Source: Nocardia araoensis NBRC 100135 (GTDB taxonomy: Bacteria > Actinomycetota > Actinomycetes > Mycobacteriales > Mycobacteriaceae). Taken from it: a stretch of 64,000 nt of DNA. The DNA is taken from the NCBI RefSeq assembly GCF_000308435.1, contig NZ_BAFR01000147.1, positions 16,231-80,230 on the forward strand, given 5' to 3'. The notes beneath the pieces were generated by a model. It was not told the origin of the DNA and did no database searches. It saw only the letters and a program-made list of their open reading frames with translations. The position numbers and the translations under genes are program-made. This document shows positions 33,675-42,175 of this stretch, one piece after another. Position 1 is the first letter of the stretch, and every line of letters begins with the position of its first letter.

Positions 33675-34612
33675 GCGGCGCACACCCGCAGTACCCGTGG
33701 CAGAACTTCCAGTCGCGCCGATTCCACCATCGTGATCTCACCGTCCAGCTCCAGGGGCGCCGGACGGTCGGGCCGCAGCTCCACCGCCGTGTCCCGGTAG
33801 CACACCGCCAGCCGGGAGCCTCGGAACCGCCCGGCGTACAGCCCGGCGATCAGGCCGAGGGTCCGCAGCTTTCCCGCCGCGGACCAGATGTTCACGTCGA
33901 ACTGGCCGTCGCCGCGGGTGACCTCGGTGTCGTAACGCATGCCGCCCGCGAAGTGCACGCTCTTGAGTACGCCGATGTTGGTGATCGGGGCGCTGTGGGT
34001 CCAGGTGCCGCCGCGTATCGAGACCGGCAGCGGCCGGTGGGTGGCGATAGTGGCCAGCGCCGTGGCGAGGATGGCGGCTTCGACGCTGCGCGACTTGAGC
34101 CAGCCTGCCACGCCGGTGGCGTGGTTGAACGAATGGTTGCCCGCCGCGACCAGTCCCATGCTGGCGTTGAGCAAGAAGTAGCGGACGACGCGCGTGCCGT
34201 CGGCCAGCAGCATGCCGGCTTTGCCCACGTCGACGAGTTCGGCGCGCGCGGCGTCCAGCCGCACCGGGATGGCGCCGACGCGCGCGCTCGCGGGCACCGG
34301 CTTGTGGAAGTCGTTGGAGCTGCCCAGTCCGACCGCCCCGAGCGCCGACCCGGCGGCGCGGGGCCGGTCGGTCGCGGGGTCCATGAGGGCGTTCAGCACC
34401 AGGTTCACCATGCCGTCGCCACCGGCGGCCACCAGCACCCGCGGAGGATTCGGCCGGGTGGCGGCCGCGCGCACGATCTCGGTGGCGTGCCGAGGGTCGG
34501 AGGGCAGTTCGACGGACAGGTCCGGATGGCGAGTACGCAGCACGGATTCCACCGGCTGCCAACGCCGCAGCGCGGTGCCCGCGTTCGACCGCGGGTTCAG
34601 GACGACGAGCAC
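33671..34612 (-). CDS. Diacylglycerol/sphingosine-kinase-like lipid kinase
   Basis: 313 residues from GTG 34612, which has GGAGG at five bases and lies 16 bases inside the HAD gene. VLVVLNPRSNAGTALRRW is the N-terminal phosphate-binding start, VLVAAGGDGMVNLVLNALMD the GGDG nucleotide motif, LGAVGLGSSNDFHK the second glycine loop, and DGQFDVNIW and PLELDGEI the C-terminal sandwich. DAGK_cat proteins phosphorylate diacylglycerol, ceramide, sphingosine or undecaprenol-like lipids. Coupling to an SDR and an alpha-oxoamine synthase makes a sphingoid-like lipid substrate reasonable. Confidence 0.87.
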   Translation of the reverse strand: MLVVLNPRSNAGTALRRWQPVESVLRTRHPDLSVELPSDPRHATEIVRAAATRPNPPRVLVAAGGDGMVNLVLNALMDPATDRPRAAGSALGAVGLGSSNDFHKPVPASARVGAIPVRLDAARAELVDVGKAGMLLADGTRVVRYFLLNASMGLVAAGNHSFNHATGVAGWLKSRSVEAAILATALATIATHRPLPVSIRGGTWTHSAPITNIGVLKSVHFAGGMRYDTEVTRGDGQFDVNIWSAAGKLRTLGLIAGLYAGRFRGSRLAVCYRDTAVELRPDRPAPLELDGEITMVESARLEVLPRVLRVCAA

Positions 34613-35331
34613 GAATCCTCCTCGATGCCCAGCCACCGGCGCAGCGCGCTGTGGTCTCCCGTGCTGACCAAACCGGTGCGGGCCACCGCGGGTGGTATGT
34701 CGGTGCTCCGCGCGCCCAGTAGGAACACCGGAATCCCGAGGTGCGCCGCGGGTCCGTCGCTGACGGGATCGTTGCCGACCATCACGCACTCCCCCGCCGC
34801 CGCGCCGAGGTGGTAGAGCACTTCGCGATAGAAATCCAGCCGTGGCTTGGCGCGGCGCATGGTCTCACCGCTGGTGGTGAACGCGAACGACGCCAGATCG
34901 TGTCCGCCCCAGCGGATCCTGGTCTCGACGGTGCTGCGCGGCCACAACGGGTTGGTCGCGACCACTTGACGCGCACCCGACGCCGTCAAACGGCGCACCG
35001 TCGCGACCGCGGCCGGGCTCGGCGGGAAACACGCTCGCAGCCGGACGAATTCGACCTCCGACAGCCGCGCCAAGCGGGCCGCGACCACGTCGCGGCTGGT
35101 GCCGACGCGTTCGGCGAGCAGTCGCAGCATCAGCTCGGTATTGGTGTGGTCGGTGTCGTTGGCGCGCACGTCCCGCAGTGTGCGGCGCAACATCGGCAGG
35201 AAACGGTGCGGCGGCGCGAGATCGCGGAACACCCATGCCGCCCCGGCGGGCATCAACGTCGCGAAGGTGCGCCGCCGCAGTCCGATCAGGGTGCCGTCCA
35301 GATCCCACAGCACCGTGCGCCGCTCGGTCAT
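34597..35331 (-). CDS. HAD-superfamily hydrolase
   Basis: 244 residues from ATG 35331, overlapping the previous stop (ATGA). Motif I VLWDLDGTLIGL with the nucleophile Asp, motif II VVATNPLWPR (Thr), motif III Lys in RRAKPRLDFYREVL, and motif IV VMVGNDPVSDGPAAHLGI. A helical cap follows motif I. Complete catalytic set, so an active phosphatase is expected. In this operon it may remove a phosphate placed by one of the kinases, or serve a phosphonate or phospholipid step. Confidence 0.87.
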   Translation of the reverse strand: MTERRTVLWDLDGTLIGLRRRTFATLMPAGAAWVFRDLAPPHRFLPMLRRTLRDVRANDTDHTNTELMLRLLAERVGTSRDVVAARLARLSEVEFVRLRACFPPSPAAVATVRRLTASGARQVVATNPLWPRSTVETRIRWGGHDLASFAFTTSGETMRRAKPRLDFYREVLYHLGAAAGECVMVGNDPVSDGPAAHLGIPVFLLGARSTDIPPAVARTGLVSTGDHSALRRWLGIEEDSCSSS

Positions 35332-36734
35332 TCCTGGCTGTCCAGTACGGCTTGCAGATCCGCCTTGGTCAGCCCGAGCCGGGCGGCGTATTCCTCGATA
35401 CCGGGCGGCGTGGTCCGCGCGCCGCCGAGCCCGGTGCGCGACCGCAGCTGTCCGGCGTATGCCGCACCGAGGTCGAAGACCGTCTTGGCGAGCGCGGCGG
35501 GGAACAGCCATCGGCCGAGGTCGCGCTGGAACACGCGGGTCAGGCGGTAGGGCGCGATCACGCGCGCGCCGAGGGCGGCTACCGGGCCCGGGTCGCGCAG
35601 CGAACTCATCCGGGCCGCCTCCGCGCCGGGAACCAGGAGCAGCCCGGACCACAGCCGGCCGAAACCGTCCAGCTTCTCCCGCACGTCGGCGGTCATGTTG
35701 AACTCGGTGTAGGCCTTCTCGATGCGGGATGTGTGGGTGGAGCGGCTGCGGAGCAGCGTGTGCACGTCGGCGACCTTGCGCGCGGTGTCGCCGCGAGTGA
35801 ACCGGTCCACGCGCGCGGCGATCCGGTCCAGCAGCACGGCGAAGTCGTCGTTGGGCACGAGCCGGTGGGCGAGCGAAAGGGCGTGGTACATCAGCCCTTC
35901 GCTGCCCGCCGCCGCGATCTCGGCGGCGAGCAGGTCATAGTCCAGATCCGCGCCCGCATAGCGGGCCAAGTTCCAGATGTCCCCGAGTTCGCGGACGCCG
36001 GTCTTGTAGTAGGGCAGGTGGATGCCCAGGTGATGCAGGTTGTCCTCGTGCGCCATCGCCCACGCGGGCACGCCGTGGAAATCGATGCGCCGCGCGCGCT
36101 TCCAGATCGCGGCATAGTCGACCGTGTAGGGCGCCAGCGGGGTGATCAGGCCCCAGTGCGTGCCCACCACCAGCGCGCCGTCGCGGGAGACGAACGACGG
36201 CAGGTGGTGGGAGCGCTCGGCCCGCGCCTTGGGCGCCTTGCCCAGCAGCTCCGAGGTCGCGAACAGGCCCAGCTCACGATAGATCTCGACAACGGTGTCG
36301 ATCTGCTCCGGTTCCACCAGGATGTCCAGGTCGTTCATCCGCTTGTAGCGCGGGTCGTGGTAGATCTCGGTGGCGAAGAGCATGCCTTTGAGCACCACGC
36401 AGCGCACACCCCGCTCGTCGAACCGGCGCAACAGGCGCACCGCGCCCGCCAGGCGGCGGTCGTTCGCGGCCGCGATCCGCTCCGCGACGGCGTCGAACCG
36501 TACTCGCGTCAACGGCGGGACCAGCTCGTACACCCCGGCGGCGAGCAGCGAGTTCCGCACCAGCGGAACCGTCGCGTTCAGTTGCGCCAGCTCGAAGAAG
36601 CTCGTCCAGTCGGTGACCCGGTGCGCCAACTCGGTCAGCTCGAAGCGCTCCGATTCGGTCGGCGCGGCCAGCGCGGCGTGCACCAGCAGCCGCTCGGCGT
36701 CCGTCCCGCCCGCGGCGATCATGGTGTCGGTCAT
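35328..36734 (-). CDS. Nucleotidyltransferase-family protein (PF14907-like)
   Basis: 468 residues. GVRCVVLKGMLFATEIYHDP then RYKRMNDLDILVEPEQIDTV is the family core, with the DxD acidic pair in MNDLDILV and a later SHHLPSF and LVVGTHWGLI. An N-terminal helical part with LAQLNATVPLV precedes it. Such proteins recur in peptide, polyketide and surface-glycan clusters, usually without an assigned reaction. The start is one base after the alpha-oxoamine synthase stop. It may transfer a nucleotidyl group to a phosphorylated intermediate; unproven. Confidence 0.8.
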   Translation of the reverse strand: MTDTMIAAGGTDAERLLVHAALAAPTESERFELTELAHRVTDWTSFFELAQLNATVPLVRNSLLAAGVYELVPPLTRVRFDAVAERIAAANDRRLAGAVRLLRRFDERGVRCVVLKGMLFATEIYHDPRYKRMNDLDILVEPEQIDTVVEIYRELGLFATSELLGKAPKARAERSHHLPSFVSRDGALVVGTHWGLITPLAPYTVDYAAIWKRARRIDFHGVPAWAMAHEDNLHHLGIHLPYYKTGVRELGDIWNLARYAGADLDYDLLAAEIAAAGSEGLMYHALSLAHRLVPNDDFAVLLDRIAARVDRFTRGDTARKVADVHTLLRSRSTHTSRIEKAYTEFNMTADVREKLDGFGRLWSGLLLVPGAEAARMSSLRDPGPVAALGARVIAPYRLTRVFQRDLGRWLFPAALAKTVFDLGAAYAGQLRSRTGLGGARTTPPGIEEYAARLGLTKADLQAVLDSQE

Positions 36735-36735
36735 A

Positions 36736-38028
36736 TCAGGCGATCCCTTCCTGTTCGGGATGGAAGCCGAAGCGGCGGGCGACGGTGTCGATCCGGTCCA
36801 GCGCGTGATCGAGGTGGTCGCGGGTGAGGGTGGCCATCATGCTGATCCGCAGGCGCTGCTGGTCGCGGGGCACCGCGGGGAATTCGACGCCGTTGACGAA
36901 CACGCCCTCGCGGTGCAGGGCGGTGACCACGTCGGCGACGGCGAGGCGTTGCGGCACCAGGATCGGAATGATCGCGGTCTGCGGATCCACCGTGAAACCC
37001 ATGGCGCGCAATCCGCGCACGAAATACGCCACGTTGTCGTGCAATCGCCGGACCCGATCGGGATGCTCGGCCAGGAAGTCGATTCCGGCGAGTACCGCCG
37101 CGACCACCGGCGGCGCGAGCGCCGCGGAGAACATGTAGGACCGGGCGAAGAAGCGCAGCGTGTCCACCAGATCCCTGGAGCCGGTCACGAAACCGCCGGT
37201 GCTCGCGAAGACCTTCGAGAACGTGCCCATGGACAGCTCCACGGCGCCTGCTCCGAGTCCGAAGTGCTCGGCGGTGCCGTGCCCGCGTGCGCCGAGCACC
37301 CCGGTGCCGTGCGCGTCGTCCACCGCCAGCCATGCGCCGAAGGCGTCGCACAGCGCGCGGATCTCCGGTAGCGGGGCGATGTCGCCGTCCATCGAGTACA
37401 CGCCCTCGACGGCCACCACGATGTTCGCGCCCGGATTGCGCCACCTGATTTGCATCAGCCGGTGGCGCAGGTGACGTAGATCGTTGTGGGCGAACGCCAT
37501 CGAGCGCACCCGGCCGAGCTGGATGCCGTCGTAGAGGCTGGCGTGATTCTGTTCGTCGTAGAGCAGCACGTCGCCCTTGCGCAGCAGACCGGTCACCCAG
37601 CCGACGTTGGCGGCGTAGCCGGAGGAGAACACCATGGCCGCTTCGCTGCCCTTGAGCTCGGCCAGCCGTTCCTCGAGCCGCCGGTGCAGCGTCGTGGTGC
37701 CGTTGAGCAGCGGCGGGCCGCCGTGTCCGACACCGTATTCCCGGATCGCCGCGATGGCTGCCTCGGCGATCCGCGGTTCGTTGCCCAGGCCGAGGTAGTT
37801 GTTGGACCCGAGCATGATCAGCTCGTCGGTCGCGCCGGTCGCCGGATCGCGCACCGGCACGACCGCGCCGGAAGGGCCGGCCACCTCGCGCAGCACGAAC
37901 CCACTGCCACGGGCGTGCTCGGCGTAGGGGCGGAACTCCGCGAAACGCTGTTCGAAGGTATGTGCCGTGGGGTCGAGATAGTGTTCGAGGCTGAAGTTCT
38001 CGCCGTGGGCGAGATCGGGAGCTGTCAT
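36736..38028 (-). CDS. Alpha-oxoamine synthase (AONS/serine-palmitoyltransferase family)
   Basis: 430 residues from ATG 38028 (AAGGAG upstream; ATGA overlap). ELIMLGSNNYLGLGNEPRI, VFSSGYAANVGWVTGLLRKG, YDEQNHASLYDG, AVDDAHGTGVLGARGHG and the PLP Lys near residue 272 in SMGTFSKVFASTGGFVTGS are the complete family signature; FSAALAPPVVAAV follows. These enzymes condense an acyl thioester with an amino acid and lose carbon dioxide. The family includes biotin AONS, KBL, ALAS and SPT; beside two ACPs and a FAAL-like ligase, an acyl-ACP-dependent aminoketone synthase is most likely. Confidence 0.9.
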   Translation of the reverse strand: MTAPDLAHGENFSLEHYLDPTAHTFEQRFAEFRPYAEHARGSGFVLREVAGPSGAVVPVRDPATGATDELIMLGSNNYLGLGNEPRIAEAAIAAIREYGVGHGGPPLLNGTTTLHRRLEERLAELKGSEAAMVFSSGYAANVGWVTGLLRKGDVLLYDEQNHASLYDGIQLGRVRSMAFAHNDLRHLRHRLMQIRWRNPGANIVVAVEGVYSMDGDIAPLPEIRALCDAFGAWLAVDDAHGTGVLGARGHGTAEHFGLGAGAVELSMGTFSKVFASTGGFVTGSRDLVDTLRFFARSYMFSAALAPPVVAAVLAGIDFLAEHPDRVRRLHDNVAYFVRGLRAMGFTVDPQTAIIPILVPQRLAVADVVTALHREGVFVNGVEFPAVPRDQQRLRISMMATLTRDHLDHALDRIDTVARRFGFHPEQEGIA

Positions 38029-40769
38029 GCTCGCTGCTCCTTACCGAGTGTTACGGTTCCGGCCCGGCCGTCCAGCACCAGGACGTCGCCGCTGGCGACC
38101 AACTGGGTGACGCCAGGAACCCCGACGACCGTGGGGATGCCGAGTTCGCGTCCGATGATGGCCGTGTGCGAGAGCAGGCTGCCGCGCTCGCTCACCAGAC
38201 CGCCCGCGGCCACCATGAGGAACACCCATCCCGGGTCGGTGGTGGAGGCCACCAGCACCTGGCCGTCGATCGCCACGTCCGGGTCCGGGGTGCGCAGCAC
38301 CAGCGCGGGGGCCTCGACACGGCCGGGGGCACAACCGATTCCACGCAGAACCCGAGCGCCGGCCACAACGCCGTCGTCCGGTTCCTCCAGCGTCGGGTCG
38401 GCGATGCCTGCCGCGGCGATCCCGGTGGTGACGATGCGGGAGGGCAGTCGTTGGGCACGCCAGCGCTCGTGGTCGGCCTTGCGCAGGGCCACGGTGCGGG
38501 CGGCGTCGGTGTCCACCGCGGTGCCGCGGGTGAGGGCGGCGATCTCCTCGTAGGTCAGCCAGAAGACATCACGCGGATCGTCCAGCAGCCCGGACGTGTG
38601 CAGCTGTCGGCCGTACTCGCGGAACACTCGCTTCACCAAGCCGAAAGAGCGGCTGCGGCCCAGACGCATGTTCTCCCGCTGCTTGACGTGTTCGCGCGCC
38701 AAGCGCAGCGTGAGGCGGAAGGCTGCGCGCCGTAAAGCTTTACCGTCGAACAGTCCGGCGGCCGTTTGCTCCGCCGCGCGGCGGATCGCCTGCTCCCGCG
38801 CGATCATGTCGTCGGCGTTCTGCCCGCCGCGCAGGTAGTTGCGCAGCATCGGCACCAGCCGTTCGGGGTGCTCGCCCAGCGGATCGGTCTCCAGCTTCAG
38901 CTCGTCCACGGTGCGGTCGCCGAACTCCGCGATGTGGCGCAGGCAGGCGGCGCGGAAGTCCGCGAACCGATCCTCCGACAACGTCGTCCACACTTCCGGT
39001 GCGGTGTCGGGGCCGTCGAACAGCGCGCGCAGCGCCGGATCCGCGTGCACCCGGGCGGTGAGCGCGAGCGCCGAACGCACCGGGTCGACGCTGTCGACGC
39101 CGTCCTCACCGCAGAACAGCTCGTTGCGCAAAGTGAGCGCCGCGTCCTCGGCCAAGCCCGCCCGCCGCAGCTGCAGACCGACCACATGGAACATCTGCTG
39201 GGCGAGGAAGTCGTTGAAGATCTGCACCGAATACACGGGCACGAGCTCGGCGAAGAAGCGTTCCATCCAGGCCAGCAACGCCTGCGCGTCGCGTTCGCGC
39301 TCCGGCGTGCCCGGGTCGAGGCGGCGATCGAGGTCGGCGGTGATCGCCGCCAGTTCGCTGAAGAATGCGCGCAGTCGCCGGGGCAGCCGCAGCCAGCCGA
39401 GCAGGATGACCGCGAACACCCGTAGCCGCAGGGCGATCGCGCGCACCCGGGCGACGCCGTGGGCGGGCGCGTCCGGTCGCCGGTATCGGTTCTCGATGTT
39501 GAGTGCGGCCTCCCAGCCCTCGATGGCGAATTCCATGCCGGGAATCTCGAGGAAGAGCCGGTACCAGTTGCTGATGTTGTAGTAGATCCGGCCGCGCGCC
39601 GTGCCGACCAGATAGGGGTACAGATCGGCGGCGTTGCGCTCCACGATCCGCGCGGTGGCGCCGAAATCCCGGTGGCAGGCCCGGAAGACCTGCTCGTAGG
39701 CCGCTCGCAAGACGGAGAAGGTGAGTGGACTCGACATTCCCGGATACGACTCGGCGACGTTGACGTTGTCGAAGATGGTCTCCTCCGCGCCGGTCACGGT
39801 GACCGGCCTGGCCTGCAACAGATGCAGCAGGCCGTCGGGTGTGTAGGCGAATTCGATGTCCTGGGGCGCGCCGAAGCGGTCGGCGAGTTCCCCTGCTGTC
39901 TCGGCCAATTCGAGGATTTGAGCGTCCGACAGCGCCGGGGTCCGCACCGGGTCGCCGAGGTCTTCGACGGCGGTGCCCGTACCGTCGGGCGACGGCGTCA
40001 CCCGGCTGTGCTTGTCGACGACGACACGCGAGGTGATGGCGCGGGTGTCGCGATCGACGAAATAGGTGTCGCAGTCGACTGTTCCCGCCACGACCCCCTC
40101 ACCCAATCCGAGCGCCGCCGCGACGACCGCCTCGGCGGGATCACCGGTCTGCGGGTTGCAGCTGAACACCACCCCGGAGACGGCGCTGTCGAGCAGCACC
40201 TGCACCACGACGGCGCAGGCGATCGGCGTCGCGTCGAGACCACGGCGCGCCCGGTAGAACAGCGCCCGCTCCGACCACGCGGAGGCCAGCACAGTGCCGA
40301 TCGCGGCGGGCAGGCCCGTCGCGGCGACATTGAGCACCGTGTCGAGCTGCCCGGCGAAGGAATCGGTGGCCGAATCCTCGCCGCGCACCGAGGAGCGGAC
40401 GGCGAAGCGCACGTCCGCCGTAGACGAGCCTGCGGTGGACATCTCGGCGACAACGGCATCCAGTTCGGCCGCGATGTCCGCGGGCAGCGTCAGCGCCTCG
40501 ACGAGCGCCCGGATCCGCAGCGAGACGGCCCGCAGCGCGGCCGGGTCGTCCGGGTCGAGTCCGGCCAGCAGGTCGGCGATGGAATCGGCCGCCGGGGCGA
40601 GCACCCGCGCGCACGCGTCGGTACTCAACACCGCGAACGGCGGGACGTGACGCCCGGCGGTGTGCAGCCGGGCGAGGTTGGCGGCCTTGGCGCCCGCGTG
40701 CGCGTCGGCGTCGGGGTCCGTGGCGAGGGTTTGCGCGCGCAGTATCGCGCCGGTGGTGGTACTGGTCAT
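38025..40769 (-). CDS. Rifampin-phosphotransferase-like PEP-synthase homologue
   Basis: 914 residues from ATG 40769 (ATGA overlap). N-terminal ATP-grasp PPDK/PEP-synthase domain, residues about 15-320: AGAKAANLARLHTAGRHVPP, FAVRSSVRGEDSATDSFAGQ, FSCNPQTGDPAEAVVAAALG, DIEFAYTPDGLLHLLQARPV. A long helical middle follows, then the mobile phosphohistidine domain with TDPGWVFLMVAAGGLVSERG and SHTAIIGRELGIPTVVG (His about 866). The PEP/pyruvate barrel is absent. This three-part layout is that of rifampin phosphotransferase, which moves the beta-phosphate of ATP to a hydroxyl. A second copy of the layout lies in the giant fusion. Substrate is presumably the operon's own product. Confidence 0.85.
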   Translation of the reverse strand: MTSTTTGAILRAQTLATDPDADAHAGAKAANLARLHTAGRHVPPFAVLSTDACARVLAPAADSIADLLAGLDPDDPAALRAVSLRIRALVEALTLPADIAAELDAVVAEMSTAGSSTADVRFAVRSSVRGEDSATDSFAGQLDTVLNVAATGLPAAIGTVLASAWSERALFYRARRGLDATPIACAVVVQVLLDSAVSGVVFSCNPQTGDPAEAVVAAALGLGEGVVAGTVDCDTYFVDRDTRAITSRVVVDKHSRVTPSPDGTGTAVEDLGDPVRTPALSDAQILELAETAGELADRFGAPQDIEFAYTPDGLLHLLQARPVTVTGAEETIFDNVNVAESYPGMSSPLTFSVLRAAYEQVFRACHRDFGATARIVERNAADLYPYLVGTARGRIYYNISNWYRLFLEIPGMEFAIEGWEAALNIENRYRRPDAPAHGVARVRAIALRLRVFAVILLGWLRLPRRLRAFFSELAAITADLDRRLDPGTPERERDAQALLAWMERFFAELVPVYSVQIFNDFLAQQMFHVVGLQLRRAGLAEDAALTLRNELFCGEDGVDSVDPVRSALALTARVHADPALRALFDGPDTAPEVWTTLSEDRFADFRAACLRHIAEFGDRTVDELKLETDPLGEHPERLVPMLRNYLRGGQNADDMIAREQAIRRAAEQTAAGLFDGKALRRAAFRLTLRLAREHVKQRENMRLGRSRSFGLVKRVFREYGRQLHTSGLLDDPRDVFWLTYEEIAALTRGTAVDTDAARTVALRKADHERWRAQRLPSRIVTTGIAAAGIADPTLEEPDDGVVAGARVLRGIGCAPGRVEAPALVLRTPDPDVAIDGQVLVASTTDPGWVFLMVAAGGLVSERGSLLSHTAIIGRELGIPTVVGVPGVTQLVASGDVLVLDGRAGTVTLGKEQRA

Positions 40770-42175
40770 GGGGCGATCTCCTGTCCGGCCGGGATCGCCG
40801 CGGCGGCGTGCTCGCGCCGGGTCAGCCGGACCAGGACCGGGTCGGGGGTGTTCGAGATCTCGGGGCGCTCGCGCACCCGCATCCCGTTCACCAGTTCGAT
40901 GTCGTAGCGGGACAGCAGCATCGCGAGACCCACGCGGATCTCGATCGACGCCATCTGCTGACCCACGCACAGATGCGCGCCCCAGCCGAAGGGGAAGTAC
41001 CGGAACGGCGGGCGCGCCCGGTTCCGCTCCTTGGTGAACCGGTCGGGGTCGAAGGTCAGCGGCGAGTCCCAGAAATCGGGTAGCCGGTGGTTGACGAACG
41101 GACTGATCACCACGATCGCGCCGGGACGCAGGTCGAACCGGTCGAAATGGTCCGGCGCGAGCGCGGTGCGGCTGAACGCCCAAGCCGGCGGGTGCAGGCG
41201 CATCGCCTCGTCGATCACGCGGCCGGTGTACTCCAACTCGGGCAGCGCGGCGCGCATCGCGTCCGGATCGTCCAGACCTCGCGCCGACGTGTCGATCTCG
41301 GCGCGCACCCGCTCGAGTGCCGCGGGGTTGCGGCACAGCTCGTAGATCGTCCAGGCCAGCGCCCCTCCGGTGGTCTCGTGACCGGCCAGCAGAAAAGTCA
41401 GCACCTCGTGCCGCAGTTGCGCGTCGTCCATCGCGTGCCCGGCGTCGTCGCGGGCGGCGAGCAACCGGGCCAGCAGCGAATGGACGTCACCGTCGGTGTG
41501 CCGATGCCGCCGGATCACCTCGTCCACCACGTGATGCAGCCGCCGCCGCACACCGTGGAAGCGCCGATTGCCCGGCGTCGGCACCCGCGGCGGCACCTGG
41601 ATCGGCGCGGCCATGTGCCGCATCACCCAGGAAACGCCGTCGCGCACATCGTCTTCGATCTGCGGGAGCACGCCGTCGATGTCCGCGCCGAGTACCGCGC
41701 GGCACACCACGTCGGCGGCGAATCCCATCACCTCGGGCACCAGGTCGAACGCCGCGCCCGCCGCGGCGCGCGCGTCCAGGCGGGCGCGTAGCCGGTGTCC
41801 GCACTCGACCATGAGCGGGATCTCGGTTTCCACGTGACGCCGCGCGAACGCGGGTTTGATCAAGGCGCGCTGACGCTTCCACAGTTCGCCGCCGCTGGTC
41901 AGCAGGCCGGGACCGAGCAGATGGTTCAGGCTCCGGTAGCTGATCCCCTTCTCGTATCGCGCCGCGTGGGTGACCAGCACCTGTTCGATGTGCTCGGGCT
42001 CGACCAGCAGGTGCACGTGCTGGTGGGCCAGCCGCAGCCGCACGCTGCCGTGGGCGAGAGCGGACTCGTAGAACAGGGTGAGCGGGTCGGCTCGATAGTC
42101 GGGATAGGCGCCGAGCGGATGTCGCAGGACGGGACCGTCCAAGCGGCGGTCGCCGTTTCGGGTCAGCACTGTCAT
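40766..42175 (-). CDS. Cytochrome P450, fatty-chain-hydroxylase-like
   Basis: 469 residues from ATG 42175 (ATGA overlap). Canonical in every motif: helix C WKRQRALIKPAF, I-helix FLLAGHETTGGALAW, K-helix ExxR in VIDEAMRLHPPAW, PERF-like FDPDRF, heme loop FPFGWGAHLCVGQQMA with Cys near residue 402. The long form and RYFPFGWGAHLCVG are like CYP4/CYP102-type enzymes on fatty chains rather than small rigid substrates. Located between the FAAL-like ligase and the phosphotransferase, so hydroxylation of an acyl chain followed by phosphorylation of that hydroxyl is an attractive order of events. Confidence 0.9.
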   Translation of the reverse strand: MTVLTRNGDRRLDGPVLRHPLGAYPDYRADPLTLFYESALAHGSVRLRLAHQHVHLLVEPEHIEQVLVTHAARYEKGISYRSLNHLLGPGLLTSGGELWKRQRALIKPAFARRHVETEIPLMVECGHRLRARLDARAAAGAAFDLVPEVMGFAADVVCRAVLGADIDGVLPQIEDDVRDGVSWVMRHMAAPIQVPPRVPTPGNRRFHGVRRRLHHVVDEVIRRHRHTDGDVHSLLARLLAARDDAGHAMDDAQLRHEVLTFLLAGHETTGGALAWTIYELCRNPAALERVRAEIDTSARGLDDPDAMRAALPELEYTGRVIDEAMRLHPPAWAFSRTALAPDHFDRFDLRPGAIVVISPFVNHRLPDFWDSPLTFDPDRFTKERNRARPPFRYFPFGWGAHLCVGQQMASIEIRVGLAMLLSRYDIELVNGMRVRERPEISNTPDPVLVRLTRREHAAAAIPAGQEIAP

